This document shows positions 31,749-43,781 of a DNA stretch of 64,000 nucleotides, piece after piece. How positions within the stretch are numbered: the stretch's first letter is position 1; every line of letters begins with the position of its first letter. Below the pieces are notes generated by a model. The model was not told the DNA's origin. It saw only the letters and a list, made by a program, of their open reading frames with translations, and searched no databases. The stretch covers positions 79,498,857 through 79,562,856 of the forward strand of contig CM042017.1 of NCBI GenBank assembly GCA_023525715.1. The letters are read 5' to 3'. The stretch comes from Cichorium intybus. Lineage: Eukaryota; Streptophyta; Magnoliopsida; Asterales; Asteraceae. The position numbers and the translations under genes are program-made.

Positions 31749-33456
31749 ACCACTCTCACATGGAATGAAAATCAGCCAATGAGAAAGAATCACATTACTC
31801 AGGAATGCTCAATTCCATTCCAACCATAATGCTCAATTCCATTCCATAAATAAAAAAATCAAAAAGAAAAACTAAATGCCATGAAATCTTCTTTATTTAT
31901 TTTTAGTAGTTTATGGTTGTTCAAGATTACACCTATAATCTTTAACTAACTAAGAATAAAATATCATCCAATTCCATCAAGAAACCGGAAGAAAACATGG
32001 AATCAAAATCAGCCCATGAGAAAGAATCACATTACTCAAGAATGCTCAATTCCATTCCAACCATAATGCTCTATTCCATTCCGTCTCCAGTTACCGAATA
32101 CCAAACACTACCTAAAAATTAAAAAACAATTACCTTGACATGAGGGCTATGTTTTTGAACTATGTCCTCTTTCAATTCATTGCCTTCATCTTTTAGCACC
32201 AGTTTTGATTCTCCATTGATTGGTGAAGATTCTGGTGAGTCTGGTGGTGGGACAAGAATCACTTTAAGCCTCTTTTCATCAACAACTTTACCATCATCTC
32301 TAACAAACTGACAAATTTTAAAAATAAGATAAAGAAAAATATAAAAAAAAAACTAACATTTTGATAAAAAAAACTAACCATGTTAGAGGTGACATCTTCC
32401 TCCTTTGTTCCTTCTGGGACATATGTACCTTGAACTAAGAACTTGTCCCTGCATATCATATCTGGAGGCACTACCTTTGGTGCTTGCATAGTAACTGAAC
32501 AAATTATTCAAACCAAATCTTTTAGAATGTGAATTAATCCAGTTTTTGGTTATAGGAAATGGGTGGTGATTAGTTTTTTTATACCTGAAAATTCACATGC
32601 TGAATTTGGATCAATAACTCCAGTATTTGGTCTGACACAATATTTCTTTGGATTGGTAGTTTTGACCTGAAAAATGTTGACCAAATGGTTGACTCGAATG
32701 CTATTAAGGTTTTAAAAGGAAAACAAGAATTGGAAATTGGAAACATGGAAATCTGTCTGTACCTTGAAAGCAACATAGTGATCGGTTTTATTGATCATCT
32801 GAATAGAACATGTGCTCTGTTTCTTCAGTTCAACTGGTGTGAAACATGGAATACCAAAATAAAAAGTTAGGAAATTCTGCAAGAAGACTTCACATCATAT
32901 CACAAAGAAACATGTCATGTTTGTAGGTCAAGGAAATATAACAAAATCAATGAGAGGGTAGCTTTGCAAATATACAATAATGAGGATGTTCGTATAGTTT
33001 ACTTTGTAAACATATCCCAAATTGCATTTATACATATGTGAGTGTGTATACATTACTAACAGGGGGTGATGATTATAGAAGGGAGGATTTGTAGTGAAGC
33101 TTTTTTCTCTTTTATTAATTGGAAGTTAAAGGAACCTTCACCCTAGCTGAATCTCAACAAAGCAATCCCAAAGACCTTGTTTGTCACTTTCGATAACAAT
33201 AGGCCTGGTATAAAATGAAAATCACAGGTTGTCTATTATTTTGTGACAGTTACTAGCGTAGTTTCACAATTATCCATAGCACTAGTATCTTTTTATCGTA
33301 TAGAGCTTCACGCCACTGAACTTTCACTTGTAGCAGAATTGACATTTAATCGAACGAATTAGATAAAAAACAAAAAGATAGAGAGAGAAAGGGAGAAATC
33401 AGCTTACATAAGAACTTAAGTTCTTGCGGTTGAACCTCTAAAATATCTGGTTTCAT
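29308..33456 (-). CDS. VAP27-like: VAP27-type vesicle-associated protein (MSP domain, tail-anchored)
   Basis: Eight exons, all with GT-AG borders in transcript order: 33456-33408, 32833-32763, 32666-32585, 32494-32379, 32307-32134, 30561-30268, 30193-30116, 29415-29308. They sum to 972 bp, i.e. 323 aa plus stop. An MSP/VAP domain spans about residues 5-125, with hallmark pieces FELKKQS, NKTDHYVAFKVKTT and KYCVRPN. These residues form the surface that binds FFAT-motif partners at ER-plasma membrane and ER-endosome contact sites. A long charged region (about 165-262) is rich in 'KRNEE' repeats. A coiled coil covers about 245-290, and the protein ends in a hydrophobic tail anchor (about 302-320) with GYLLHP at the C-terminus. 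No break is seen, so it is probably functional. The KRNEE-rich insert makes it longer than the roughly 240-260 aa of short VAP27s. A 1572-bp intron (30562-32133) and the next intron are loaded with repeats. Confidence 0.9.
29590..30079. repeat. Palindromic MITE in the VAP27-gene intron, left arm triplicated
   Basis: Member of the fold-back family whose ends read GAGTAAATTAC...GTAATTTACTC and whose arms contain 'ttttggtccctgtggttt'. It is flanked by a perfect 9-bp duplication aaataagta (29581-29589 and 30080-30088). The left arm plus its flanking 9-mer occurs three times at an exact 85-bp period (9-mers at 29581, 29666, 29751). It lies wholly in the intron between exons ending 29415 and 30116. 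A 9-bp TSD points to Mutator-type mobilisation. Confidence 0.85.
30765..31660. repeat. Tandem repeat, about 175-bp unit, five copies, in a VAP27-gene intron
   Basis: The anchor 'atcactacaaaaaactttt' recurs at 30851, 31026, 31202, 31376 and 31551, a period of 174-176 bp. Copies are highly similar. The array sits in the 1572-bp intron between exons 32307-32134 and 30561-30268. Each unit contains 'cactacaaaaaa', a string common at transposon ends, so the array may descend from a MITE. Confidence 0.9.
31661..32100. repeat. Diverged roughly 240-bp duplication with A34 tract in the same intron
   Basis: A block containing 'gagaaagaatcacattactc' and 'aatgctcaattccattcc' occurs at about 31760-31850 and again at about 32000-32090. 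An uninterrupted run of about 34 A occupies 31714-31747. The first part of the second block also shares its 'aaactaaatgccatgaaatc' segment with the 175-bp array. Confidence 0.75.
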
Positions 33457-34020
33457 CTTCGCATCCAATAGTCAAACAAAGGAAAAAGTGATATATATAA
33501 TCCCTTCTCCTGAAACGAACAAACAATTGTTAGGGAAAAAACCCTAGGTAATCTTCAAACAGTTACTAAAACACAGAGTAGTACGACAGATACTCTCATA
33601 AACTGTGATCTCGTACATCAAATCATATACAGAAGTAAATATAGTTTTAAATCAAAATCAAGACGACAAACTGACTCGATTTTTAAGAATTGAGTCGATT
33701 AGGAATGAAAGCAAGCATTTGATCAAAAAGAGAAGCGAAAGAAATTGATTTCCATGAAAAGAAGATCACCTGAAAGGGCGATAAAAGCAAGAAGAGAATT
33801 GACGAAAATGGGGATTCGAATTGAATGTAGCGATGAATTTAATGGAATCGAAATTTCAAAATATTGCGTAATGATTCCGTAACGGTTGGGTTGTTGATTC
33901 GATTCGATTGGGATTCGATATTGTTTTTGTGGGCCTTGATCAAATCGAGAGAGAAACCCTAATTCTAAAATTCAGAAAAAACGTGTTTGGTAGAGAGGAG
34001 GGGCTGACACGTCGGTGATC
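33457..34020 (-). promoter_or_regulatory. 5' UTR with intron and promoter region of the VAP27-type gene
   Basis: In minus sense a good donor (CAG|GTGATC at 33769) and acceptor (TTTCAG at 33510) suggest a 260-bp intron in the 5' UTR, a common arrangement in housekeeping plant genes. A telo-box-like AAACCCTAA lies at 33954-33962 on the plus strand near the likely transcription start. No clear TATA box was seen. Transcript ends are inferred. Confidence 0.45.
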
Positions 34021-35941
34021 CACGCATTCACACTGAGAAATGCGCACCCACAGAAGAATTGAACGCCAAGTTATTGAAGGTAGTTTGTTATAGGGACTAG
34101 GGAAGGCTACTAACGGCAGTTGGCCACCACCTTGGCTGCTACTCTTTGCTTGGCTCAACTTGTAAATTTAATATGTAAGAAATGATACAACTAATCTCAT
34201 TTACTAGTTTCTAATAAATGATAAAAAAAAAATTAAACAGATTTAAAATGATGATATCATCTGTAAAATTGATAAATTGTGGTATTTTTGATATTTTCAG
34301 ACATGAGTCATGTTGTCATTAGCAGAAAAAGTATAAAAGTAGGGTTTTCAGTATATTTACAATCAACTATGTAACATCTATTTTCGATCTACCATTTTAT
34401 TATTGTATACAGATAACGATATTTACTTTCTATCTACCTCCTTATTTACTTTCTATTGACTACCTTATTTGACTGATATTATATACATAGTGTTTTAAAC
34501 TCTAACATTTTCTTATTCAATGTCTTTCACGTTTTGTATTGTGAATTACCTATAATAATCGATTTGTAATCAATGCAAATATATGTTACACGTATAAATG
34601 TTAAAAAACAATCTATCATAACAAAATGAGATTTACAAAAGAACCCCAAAAAATACAAGCCAACATTAAACGAAATGTTGTAACAGTTGTTGTTGCAGTT
34701 CGTAAAATCAAATGACGGTCGGATACCGACTGCTTCAAAAACATACAAAGAAATATATATGGCAATCTCCTAACGGTCATTATTAATGTATCTTATTAAC
34801 TGAAAAAAAATGTATATCTACAAACTGTGTGTGTGTGTGTGACACCTCTCACTACAGGTATTTAAGTAAATCATCATTTAAAGTTTTAATAATAATTTCA
34901 CCAACACTAGTCATCATCATTGCAGAAAGTTTAAGGTCCCAAACATCATCTAAAAAGTTTAGTTAAATGGTAGTGAGGAAATAGTCATAATTTGTTAACA
35001 AAACATATGTTTAAGTACCATACATATCGTAGCCTTCAAAATGTCCCGTTCCCTAATATTCATCTCTCTAATCTAAGCACACACCAAAATAAGTTTGGCA
35101 ATGAAATATCTAGTGAGTTTACTCAGAGTCAACTCATTATGAGTAAGTAAAGTCAACCATTAACTCTGAGTTAAACCCCCAAAAATAATATTAAATACTC
35201 ATACGTCAAGAAAAAGACATATCAAGGAACTATGTCCTAAAAACATCTTTAAACATTAATTACATTAAACGTCATTTGGTAATATGTAGAAAAAGCCATC
35301 AATCAACGTCGTTAATAAGGAAAATAATACGAAGCATGATATGCACATGCAACTAACCTCAACTCATTCTCATTACGTCATAACTCACCATAGTGGTTTG
35401 AAGGAACTATTCGTTCCTCCAGTCATAAACTAGGTACTTGTGAACCACCACACAAGTACAACGCGTGGGGTAGCTAGCTGCGACACGTGCATGGTGATGA
35501 TTATCAATAAATCAAATCACATGGCATATGTCTTTTGTCAAGTCTTTCATGTACAGATTATGAATGACCCCTCGTCCTCCCCACTTAAATGCAATGCATG
35601 GGAAGTATGCAATGTTGTTTTGAAATCATATTTTAGTGAATGCACAATTAGCTATGAAACATGCACAAGTATGGATACATATATAGTATTGCACATTGTA
35701 TTAGAATGAAAATAAAAAAACTCACACACCAAAGTAGGTTAATAGGGACGTGTGCTCATAGTAAACTCACCTTATTGTTGATAAGGAAGTAGTTTATTAA
35801 CTTGATCTCAAGGAGGAAGATATGGTTGGAATATCATGTTCATGTTATTAGTTTCAAAAACATTAAGTTGCAAAGGAAGAAAAAAATTATGAACACGAAA
35901 TTTCTTCCGAATGATCAAACTACATGCATGAAAATATAAAA
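34021..35941. other. Intergenic, no gene seen
   Basis: AT-rich DNA upstream of the VAP27-type gene. It has a short GT microsatellite at about 34826-34841. The frame at 35440-35709 (89 codons) has no recognisable domain, no homologous neighbour and no splice context, and I do not support it. Confidence 0.4.
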
Positions 35942-36996
35942 GGCAAAATGACACTGTAGCCTAACGAAGTATCAACTATTGGTTTAAAAGGTCCCTGAAG
36001 TTTTTTTATTGCTTTCTAAGGGAACAACGTTATATTTGACATGTTAATTAGATCCCTCCAACATTTTCAACTGGTTAGAGGGTTAGAGCTTACACACGTG
36101 GCAGCCCAGTCACCATGTTACTATTAAAACCTTTGCCACGTAACTGACTGAGTCAACCTGGTGAGTTAAACCAGTCGACTCAGGAACACATCAAGCACAA
36201 ATCTATACTGAGCTGCTCATTCTTCGATCATTGTCTTCACTACTTCAAGTATCATCGACTAATAACAAAATCTATCGAAGCTGTGTGTTTGATCGTATAA
36301 TCAACACTGTTTGCCTCGGATCGAAGGTTATTTTCCGGTGAAATTGAAGAGGAAAGATCAAGATGAAGTTAATGATGACTTCTCTGACTTGTCGTTGTTT
36401 AACTTGTAGGATACGAAGTTTTGCTCATGTTTAAATTGTAAATAACATTATCTTCCACCATCCGGATCATTTAGGGTTCAAGTTGTAGCTGTAGATCAAC
36501 TTTTGTTAGCATTCTGTCATATTAAAATTAGTTTTTCCTGCTAAAACCTAGAATTTCAATTCCATTTGGTTTTTGTTGGTGACATTCTGCTCCATTTAAT
36601 TTGCAATAACACATGATTAAGATACCTGTGATTAGGATGCTAAATTGCCCCTAAACTCGATGTTGATTAAAACATAAGCCAAGTGAACCCTAAAGTTGTC
36701 TGGTTACAGCGAAGTGAAATTCCGTCAAAATTGAAGGTTCATTTGCGTAGAGGAGAAAGAAATTGATTAGGGTTCATCTACATAGAGAAGAAATAAATTT
36801 TACCAAGTAAATTGAAGGTCCAACGATGCTTTACACGCGACCTCGATGCTGAATTGTTCTACCATGATCATCTCCAAAGCAAGAAATTGATTGGGGTCTT
36901 CAGCGTAGAGGTGAAAGAAGAGAAATGGAGATTATGGTGGGGGTGATGAGGTGTACATGAGGTGGAAATTTAATTACCCAATTGGCATTTAACGTG

Positions 36997-38434
36997 TGTA
37001 AGACCCGTTCCGTCGAGTCGCGGCCCGAAGGAATCCGCGGCGCGGCTTTTGGAAGAATCTAGAATCGCGTAGGATTTGTACGCGCGGCGCGGTGCGCCGC
37101 AGTCATGAAAAACCCTAATTCGGATTTAAACGCCTATAAAAAGGACCCCAGCCCTAGGGTTCGTGTTTTTGGAGAGTTCTAGAGTAGAGGTGTCTGGTTT
37201 CGGCAGATACTCTTTGGTCTCGAGGTGTTGAAGGTTTTGGGAGTTTAGAAGGAGGAGATCCACGCGGGAGAAGGTTTAGAACGGATCGTGGGCATCACTC
37301 CGTCCTTCAGAAGTGAGGTAAGAAGATTTACTCTTCTGACTTTTCTGTTTATCCCGTCATATGGTGTTACCAGTTGGTTTGTAGCTTTAGACGATTTGTA
37401 GCCCTTAGGGTTTGAACCAAGGACACGCATGGACTTGCATGTCCATAAGGAAGTGACCTTAGGGTAGTTCCTGATCCCAGGAAGGGTGTAGAAAGGAACC
37501 CTAACCGATTGATGTACTGTTAAACGCTGAAAAACATTTTGGAATGTTACGAGCCGCGACGCGGACTGGCTATGTCAGCGGCGCGGACTCGGCTGAGACC
37601 CCGTAATTATTCGATGATAGCCACGGCGCGTAGGATGAGGTGCCACGCCGCGGCGAGCGACTGTTTGACCAGGAACTTAGTTTTGACCACGGTTTGATGG
37701 CAAATAGTGAGTCTAACCTTTAGACAGGTCTGTAAGAGCCTAGTCAGTAATTGATATGTTGTATGTGTGTGGGATTTAGGTGTGTGGACGAGCTAAGTGG
37801 GGATATTAGAGAATATCTGTGCGGTTTCGAATCAGGTGAGTATCCTCACCTTACTATATGATGTTGCATGTTAGGCATCTTGTGTGTTATTTACAGTTAT
37901 ATGATTGGCTCTATATCTGTGGTTATTTGTTGTTGGGCTCAGTACTGATGCGTGTCCCCTCGTAGCTGTTGTATGGCGAGTTGGACTATTGCCTTGTCCC
38001 ATAGCTGTTGTATGATGGGATGGGCCATAACCGGGAACCCATAGCTGTTGTATGATGGGTAGAACCTTCCCGTGTCCATAGCTGTTATATGATGGACGCC
38101 CGTAGCTGTTGTATGGCGGGTCGGGTCGGGTCGTTCTCGAGGACGGGTTGTTTAATGTGTGGGCATGTATGGTAATTTGTGGACTCACTAAGCTTTAAGC
38201 TTACCCGTTGTTTTTATAATATTTCAGGTAAATCGATTGACAAAGGGAAGGGCAAGGCGTGACGGCGGCGCATCGCATACAAGAAAATTTATGTTAATGA
38301 ATTATGTTATGATTTTCAATTGTTTCCGCTGTTGGTTTAATAAATAGGTTAAACGGATTTACTTTTGGAATAAATGTTTTATTGAGACTTTGATAATAAA
38401 TGAATTTTAGAAATTTTGAAATTGGGGCGTTACA
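36997..38434 (+). repeat. 5' LTR of element B
   Basis: 1438 bp, TGTAAGACCC...GGGGCGTTACA. A TATA box (CTATAAAAAGG) is at 37134-37144. A tandem array of 'tagctgttgtatg' units lies at about 37964-38125. Confidence 0.95.
37134..37144 (+). promoter_or_regulatory. TATA box of element B 5' LTR
   Basis: CTATAAAAAGG about 137 bp into the LTR is a strong plant TATA box. The same sequence recurs in the 3' LTR at about 43936. This is the likely promoter of the genomic RNA. Confidence 0.65.
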
Positions 38435-38437
38435 AAT

Positions 38438-38449
38438 TGGTATCAGAGC
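38438..38449 (+). promoter_or_regulatory. Primer-binding site, element B (initiator tRNA-Met)
   Basis: TGGTATCAGAGC three bases after the LTR end, complementary to the 3' end of initiator tRNA-Met. Same primer as element A. Confidence 0.95.
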
Positions 38450-39216
38450 CTTGGTTTGAGGGATTTGGATGAACTGTATTGGGAATCCAAACTCAAACTT
38501 AGGACTGAGCGATTTTGTTAAGAAAATGTTTTTGGAAGGTTAAATTAAAGTAAAAGAAGATGCGATGCGAACCGTCAGCCGAGCTCAAGTAAGTTTTGTG
38601 ATTCCCAATTACCCATGCCAAGTTTGTGTTATGTGACAAAATGTATTGTGCTAGGATGTAAAGCTGCCTGGATAATATACTCTGTAGACTGTTTGTGCCT
38701 TATGTGCTGCTTTGGAATTTTATGCTACTGTCGTTAGGTTGCTTAGTGAATGCTGGTAGGTTATATACAATTAGGGTAAGATAGCCTAAGAATTCTTGGT
38801 CTGGCTTTACTGGCTGTTCCTTGTTTGGTTGTGACTTTAGGGTAGATCAGTTATTCAAACGTCTATCTTATTCCTGATTGTGTACGGCTGTGCGTCCGTG
38901 AGGTGACTCGACGACATTAGCAATAGTTCTCTTAGGCACGTGTGAGATGGAGAGTTAGATCAAAAGATTAGGCACCACGGTGCATGACCACATGAGTCAA
39001 AGGAAATGGTTTAGTGTGTGTGACGTTTTAGGAGGATGGTTGACGAACTTGGAACAAGGGCGAATAGGTGTGGAAGGTAGTACCAGGCCAGTATTACCGA
39101 AAGCACAGGATTCACGCTTGAGTCAAGAGTAGTCAAACAAAGTCCTAAAAAGTCAAGTAGTTGGATAGATAGGAGTGACCCGAGTATTGATATTAGAAAC
39201 TGTTGCGCATTTCAGA

Positions 39217-40357
39217 ATGGCAGTCACTCGAAGTAACGGTGGACCAGATGCGGGTGCCTCGAGTGGGGGAGGACCGACTGATGAGAATCTCCGTAACCTG
39301 ATAGCGGAGGAGGTTTCGCGGGAAGTGTTGGCTACGATACCTCAGTTCTTTGGTACGATTAAGGCTGAGCTATGGGCAATGCTCGAGGAACGACTGGCTA
39401 CTCAGGGCACGTCACGTGCGAGGGATGCAAGTTATAAGGACTTTTCAGCTTGTTCGCCTCCGATGTTCGATGGGGGCAGGGATCCGATTGTTAGCATGCG
39501 GTGGATTTCCGCAGTGGAGGGTGCTTTCCGCACATGTTCCTGTCATGAGAACTCTAAGGTAACGTTTGCGGCGAACCTTTTAAGAGAGGGTGCGAAAGAT
39601 TGGTGGGAGATACGAACGAAAGATCTCACTCCTGCTCAGTTAGATGCCATTACATGGCCGCAGTTTAAGGAACAGTTCAAATTGGAGTATGTTCCACAGG
39701 TGGAAATGGAACGTTTGGCGCAGGAGTACCTAAATCTGACCCAGACTACTGAGACGGTGACGGAAATCACCAAGAAGTTTAATGAACGGGCACTCTTCTG
39801 TCCAGAGTTTGCGGCAACCGAGCGCATGAGGATGACCCGATACTTGGCAATGCTTCGCACAGACATTCGGGAATTTGTGTCTGCTGTTAGGCACCAAACT
39901 CTTACTGATATGATAGCGGCCGCTCGGGCTCGAGAGTTGGAACTGGAAACCCAACAAAAGCAGAAGCGTCCGGCGCCTGCTCAGACTCAGCAGGTGTCGA
40001 AGAAATTTCGAGGGGCAGATCAGGGAAAGCAAGGGCAAAAGAGCCAGGGTAAGTGTGGTAAATGTGGAAGGAATCATGAGGGACGTTGCTGGGTGCTAAT
40101 ATGTCATAAGTGTGGAAAGGAGGGCCACTATGCTAAAGATTTTCGGCAAGAGGTCAAGATTTGTTTTAATTGTAACCAAGTGGGCCACTTCAAGGCCTAA
40201 TGTCCCCGTCTGACTCAGGGAGTGGTTCAGAATCCGGCACCCACTACACTCCGGATTACCGATGGTAGGCAGGGGAAAGGGGAAGCCCCTAAGACCAAGG
40301 GTCGAGCATTCGTCATGACCGCCGAGGAGGCACAGGATGCGCCCGACGTCGTCACGG
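39217..40357 (+). pseudogene. gag of element B with in-frame stop in the zinc-knuckle region
   Basis: ATG 39217 starts MAVTRSNGG. Upstream in-frame codons from 39175 also allow an earlier Met, but this one matches usual gag starts. The capsid-like gag domain covers about residues 60-230. A basic region and Cys/His motifs follow. In the first true CCHC knuckle (CHKCGKEGHYAKD...) the final Cys reads Phe (40141-40143). In the second (CFNCNQVGHFKA...) a TAA at 40198-40200 precedes the final Cys, ending the protein. The frame then stays open for about 50 codons to DVVTG at the intron donor (40357). A single substitution explains the stop. Full gag-pol could be made only by readthrough. Confidence 0.85.
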
Positions 40358-40425
40358 GTACTCTTTTTTTACTTGCCTCGTGTTTGTGGTGTGTGTAATT
40401 AATATGTCTATTATGCTTTGATTAG
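40358..40425 (+). other. Putative spliceosomal intron at the gag/protease junction of element B
   Basis: 68-bp segment beginning GTACTC and ending GATTAG, with a T-rich 5' part and a branch-like TAAT near its middle. Removing it joins codon G|GA and gives an uninterrupted frame from the gag tail into protease. Left in, it introduces a stop (GTG TAA). The homologous position in element A is continuous without it (TVVTGTFLVN). Confidence 0.75.
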
Positions 40426-43400
40426 GAACATTCTTAGTCAACTCTACGCCTACCTTTGCACTATTTGATTCGGGTGCTAGTCATTCTTTTGTGTCTGCCG
40501 CGTTAGGAAAGAGTTTCGGTATTGCTTTAGGAACTCTTCATCAGCCGTTAGAAGTGGAAATCGCGGATGATAAAACCGTGCAAGCGACTAGTGTTTATCG
40601 GGGATGCGAAGTCGTGATTCAAGGAATAAAGTTTCCGATCGATCTCATCCCTATACCGTTGAGTGACTCCCGAGTCATCATCGGTATGGATTGGATGGGT
40701 CAGCATGAATCATGGATCGATTGTAAGAACAAGCGAGTGTGGATTCAAACCCCAAGTGGGGGAGAGCTGGTTGTGCAGGGCGAGAGAAAGAATCGAGGTG
40801 CAGTTTTCTGTTCAGCTGCTAGGGCACGCAGACATTTTCAGCATGGAGGTTCGGGATTTGTGGCTTATGTTGTAGACACACGAGAAAGGAAGCCACAGCA
40901 GAAAGCAGGTGATATACCAGTGGTTCGGGATTTTCCTGATGTTTTTCCCGAGGACTTGCCTGGCGTGCCGCCAGAGAGACAGGTGGAATTTAAGATCGAC
41001 TTAACTCCCGGTGCAGCTCCGATAGCCAAAGCACTGTATCGTCTTGCGCCTCCGGAGATGCTGGAGTTGTCTATTCAACTTCGAGAATTATTAGATAAGG
41101 GATTTATTCGACCCAGTTGCTCGCCATGGGGAGCGCCTATCTTGTTTGTTAAGAAGAAGGATGGTTCCAACAGGATGTGCATAGATTATCGTGAGTTGAA
41201 TAAGCTTACGGTGAAGAATCGATATCCATTGCCTCACATCGACGACTTATTCGACCAACTGCAGGGCGCTTCGTGGTTTTCAAAAATTGATTTGCGGTCA
41301 GGTTACCATCAAATGCGAGTTCGGGAGGAAGACATCCCGAAAACGGCTTTTCGGACGAGGTACGGCCACTTCGAGTTTGTAGTGATGCCGTTTGGACTGA
41401 CCAATGCCCCTGCAGCTTTTATGGACTTAATGAATCGGGTGTATCGACCGATGTTGGATCGGTCGGTTATAGTTTTCATTGACGACATCTTAGTCTACTC
41501 TCGGAGTAGGGAACAACATGAACAACACTTAAAGGAAGTATTAGAGACCTTAAGGAAGGAGAAGCTTTATGCAAAATTATCCAAGTGTGACTTTTGGCTA
41601 AGGGAGGTTCAGTTTTTGGGTCACATTGTAAATGAGCAAGGAATCATGGTAGACCCGGCTAAGGTAGAGGCCGTGATGCGGTGGGAGGTTCCGAAGACTC
41701 CCTCGGAGATTAGAAGTTTCTTGGGTCTGGCTGGTTATTACCGTCGTTTCATCCAAGACTTCTCAAAGGTTGCAGTACCTTTGACCCGGCTAACTAAGAA
41801 AAATACTGCTTTTCGGTGGGGTGAGGAGCAGCAGCAAGCTTTTGAGACCTTGCGGCGGAAATTGTGTGAAGCTCCGGTTTTGACTTTGCCTGAGGGCATG
41901 GAGGATATGGTAGTTTACTGCGATGCATCAATCACGGGATTGGGGGCAGTCTTGATGCAACAAGGCAGGGTGATTGCTTACGCCTCGCGACAGTTGAAGC
42001 CCCATGAAACTAACTACCCTACTCATGATTTGGAATTGGGAGCGGTGGTCTTCGCTCTCAAGATTTGGAGACACTATTTGTATGGAGTGAAGTGCACCAT
42101 TTTCACGGACCACAAGAGTTTGAAGTACCTGATGGATCAGGCAAACCTCAATATGAGACAGAGAAGATGGTTGGATGTATTAAAAGACTATGATTGTGAG
42201 ATACACTACCACCCTGGAAAGGCCAATGTGGTAGCGGATGCGTTAAGTCGTAAGGCTTCGAGTGCACCCCTTCGGGGCGTTTGTCTAAGGATGACAATTG
42301 TGACACCGCTGCTTGAGCTTATTAGGAAAGCCCAGGTGGAAGCAAGCAAGAGCGAGAATCAGAAAAGTGAGAGGATTGTGGGTCAGTTGGCAGCTATGGT
42401 CAAAGATAGTAGGGATTTGTTGACTTGTCACGAGAGGATTTGGGTACCGAAGCTGGGCGAGGTTCGTCAAACCCTATTGGAGGAGGCGCATAAATCCAGG
42501 TTCTCTATCCACCCTGGAGCGACTAAAATGTATAGGGATCTGCGTGAATATTATTGGTGGCCAGGTATGAAGAGGGAAGTAGCTGAGTTTGTCGAAAGAT
42601 GCATGACCTGTCGTAGGGTCAAGGTCGAGCACCAACGGCCTCATGGTAGATTGCAGCCCCTTGAGATCCCAGAATGGAAATGGGAGCATATCACAATGGA
42701 TTTCATCACGAAGTTGCCAAGAACCCCTCGACGTATGGACACTATTTGGGTTATCGTGGATAGGTTGACCAAAAGTGCTCATTTCCTCCCCATCCAAGAG
42801 ACTTACTCTGCAAAGGAATTGGCTAAGGTCTTCACAGATGAGATTATCTCTCGGCATGGTATACCGGTCTCGGTGATATCCGACCGGGATGTCCGATTTA
42901 CGTCTAGGTTTTGGAAGAAGTTTCATGAGGAATTAGGCACTCGCCTTCATTTCAGCACAGCATATCATCCTCAGACGGATGGGCAGAGTGAAAGGACGAT
43001 TCAAACGCCGGAAGATATGCTCAGGGCATGCGTCATCGATTTTGGCGGGAGTTGGGATTCCCATCTCCCTTTAGCTGAGTTTTCTTACAATAACAGTTAT
43101 CACGCGAGCATTGGCAGAGCTCCCTTTGAAATGTTGTATGGAAGAAAATGTCGGACACCTATTTGCTGGGGTGAGGTTGGCCAGCAGGTATTGGGAAGTA
43201 CAGAGGTGGTGCTCAAGACAACTGAGTTAATTCAGAAGGTTCGGGAGAGATTGTTAACCGCTCAAAGCCGACAGAAAAGTTATGCGGATAGGCGACGGTC
43301 CGATCTCGAGTTTCAAGTCGGGGATTATGTTCTTCTAAAGGTGTCACCTTGGAAGGGAGTTATTCGTTTTAAGAAGCGAGGAAAGCTTGGCCCTAGGTAC

Positions 43401-43781
43401 ATTGGACCATATCGAATTGTCGCCCGTGTAGGTGAGGTAGCTTACCGGTTGGAGCTACCCGAACAGCTTAGTCAGATTCACGACACGTTTCACGTTTCGC
43501 AGCTCAGAAAGTGCGTGACTGAGGAATCCACAATAATACCTTTGGAGGATATTCAATTAGATGAACGTCTAAATTTCGTGGAGCGACCAATTGCCATCAT
43601 TGAAAAGAAGATAAAGACTTTACGGAATAAAACAATAGGATTAGTGAAGGTTCAGTGGCAGCATCGAAAAGGGTCCGAATGGACTTGGGAACCGGAGGAG
43701 GAGATGCGGAGGCATTATCCAGAATTATTTATCGGCACGGATTTCGGGGACGAAATCCAGTTAAGTGGGGGAGAATTGTAA
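40426..43781 (+). CDS. pol of element B: protease, RT, RNase H, integrase, chromodomain
   Basis: Open from the intron acceptor to TAA 43779-43781, about 1118 codons. The aspartic protease has DSGASHSFVS at the start. RT shows intact FSKIDLRSGYHQ and FIDDIL, holding all three catalytic Asp. RNase H begins VVYCDAS. Integrase has the HHCC region near 42490-42610 and DDE residues in TMDF, ISDRD and DGQSERT. Near the end the chromodomain shows VQW, SEWTWEPEEEM and YPELF, which would tether integration to modified histones (family knowledge). An Ala-Leu change in 'AKALYRLAP' and a Pro in 'IQTPEDML' are missense differences from the usual residues. The frame runs through the polypurine tract into the LTR. 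Translation would need gag readthrough and splicing. Confidence 0.9.
43763..43776 (+). promoter_or_regulatory. Polypurine tract, element B
   Basis: AAGTGGGGGAGAAT directly precedes the 3' LTR: a clean plus-strand primer. It also encodes the last codons of pol. Confidence 0.9.

Noticed and set aside
35440..35709. 89-codon frame in the intergenic region
   Set aside because: No domain, no splice or neighbour context. Could be a tiny gene but the sequence gives no support.
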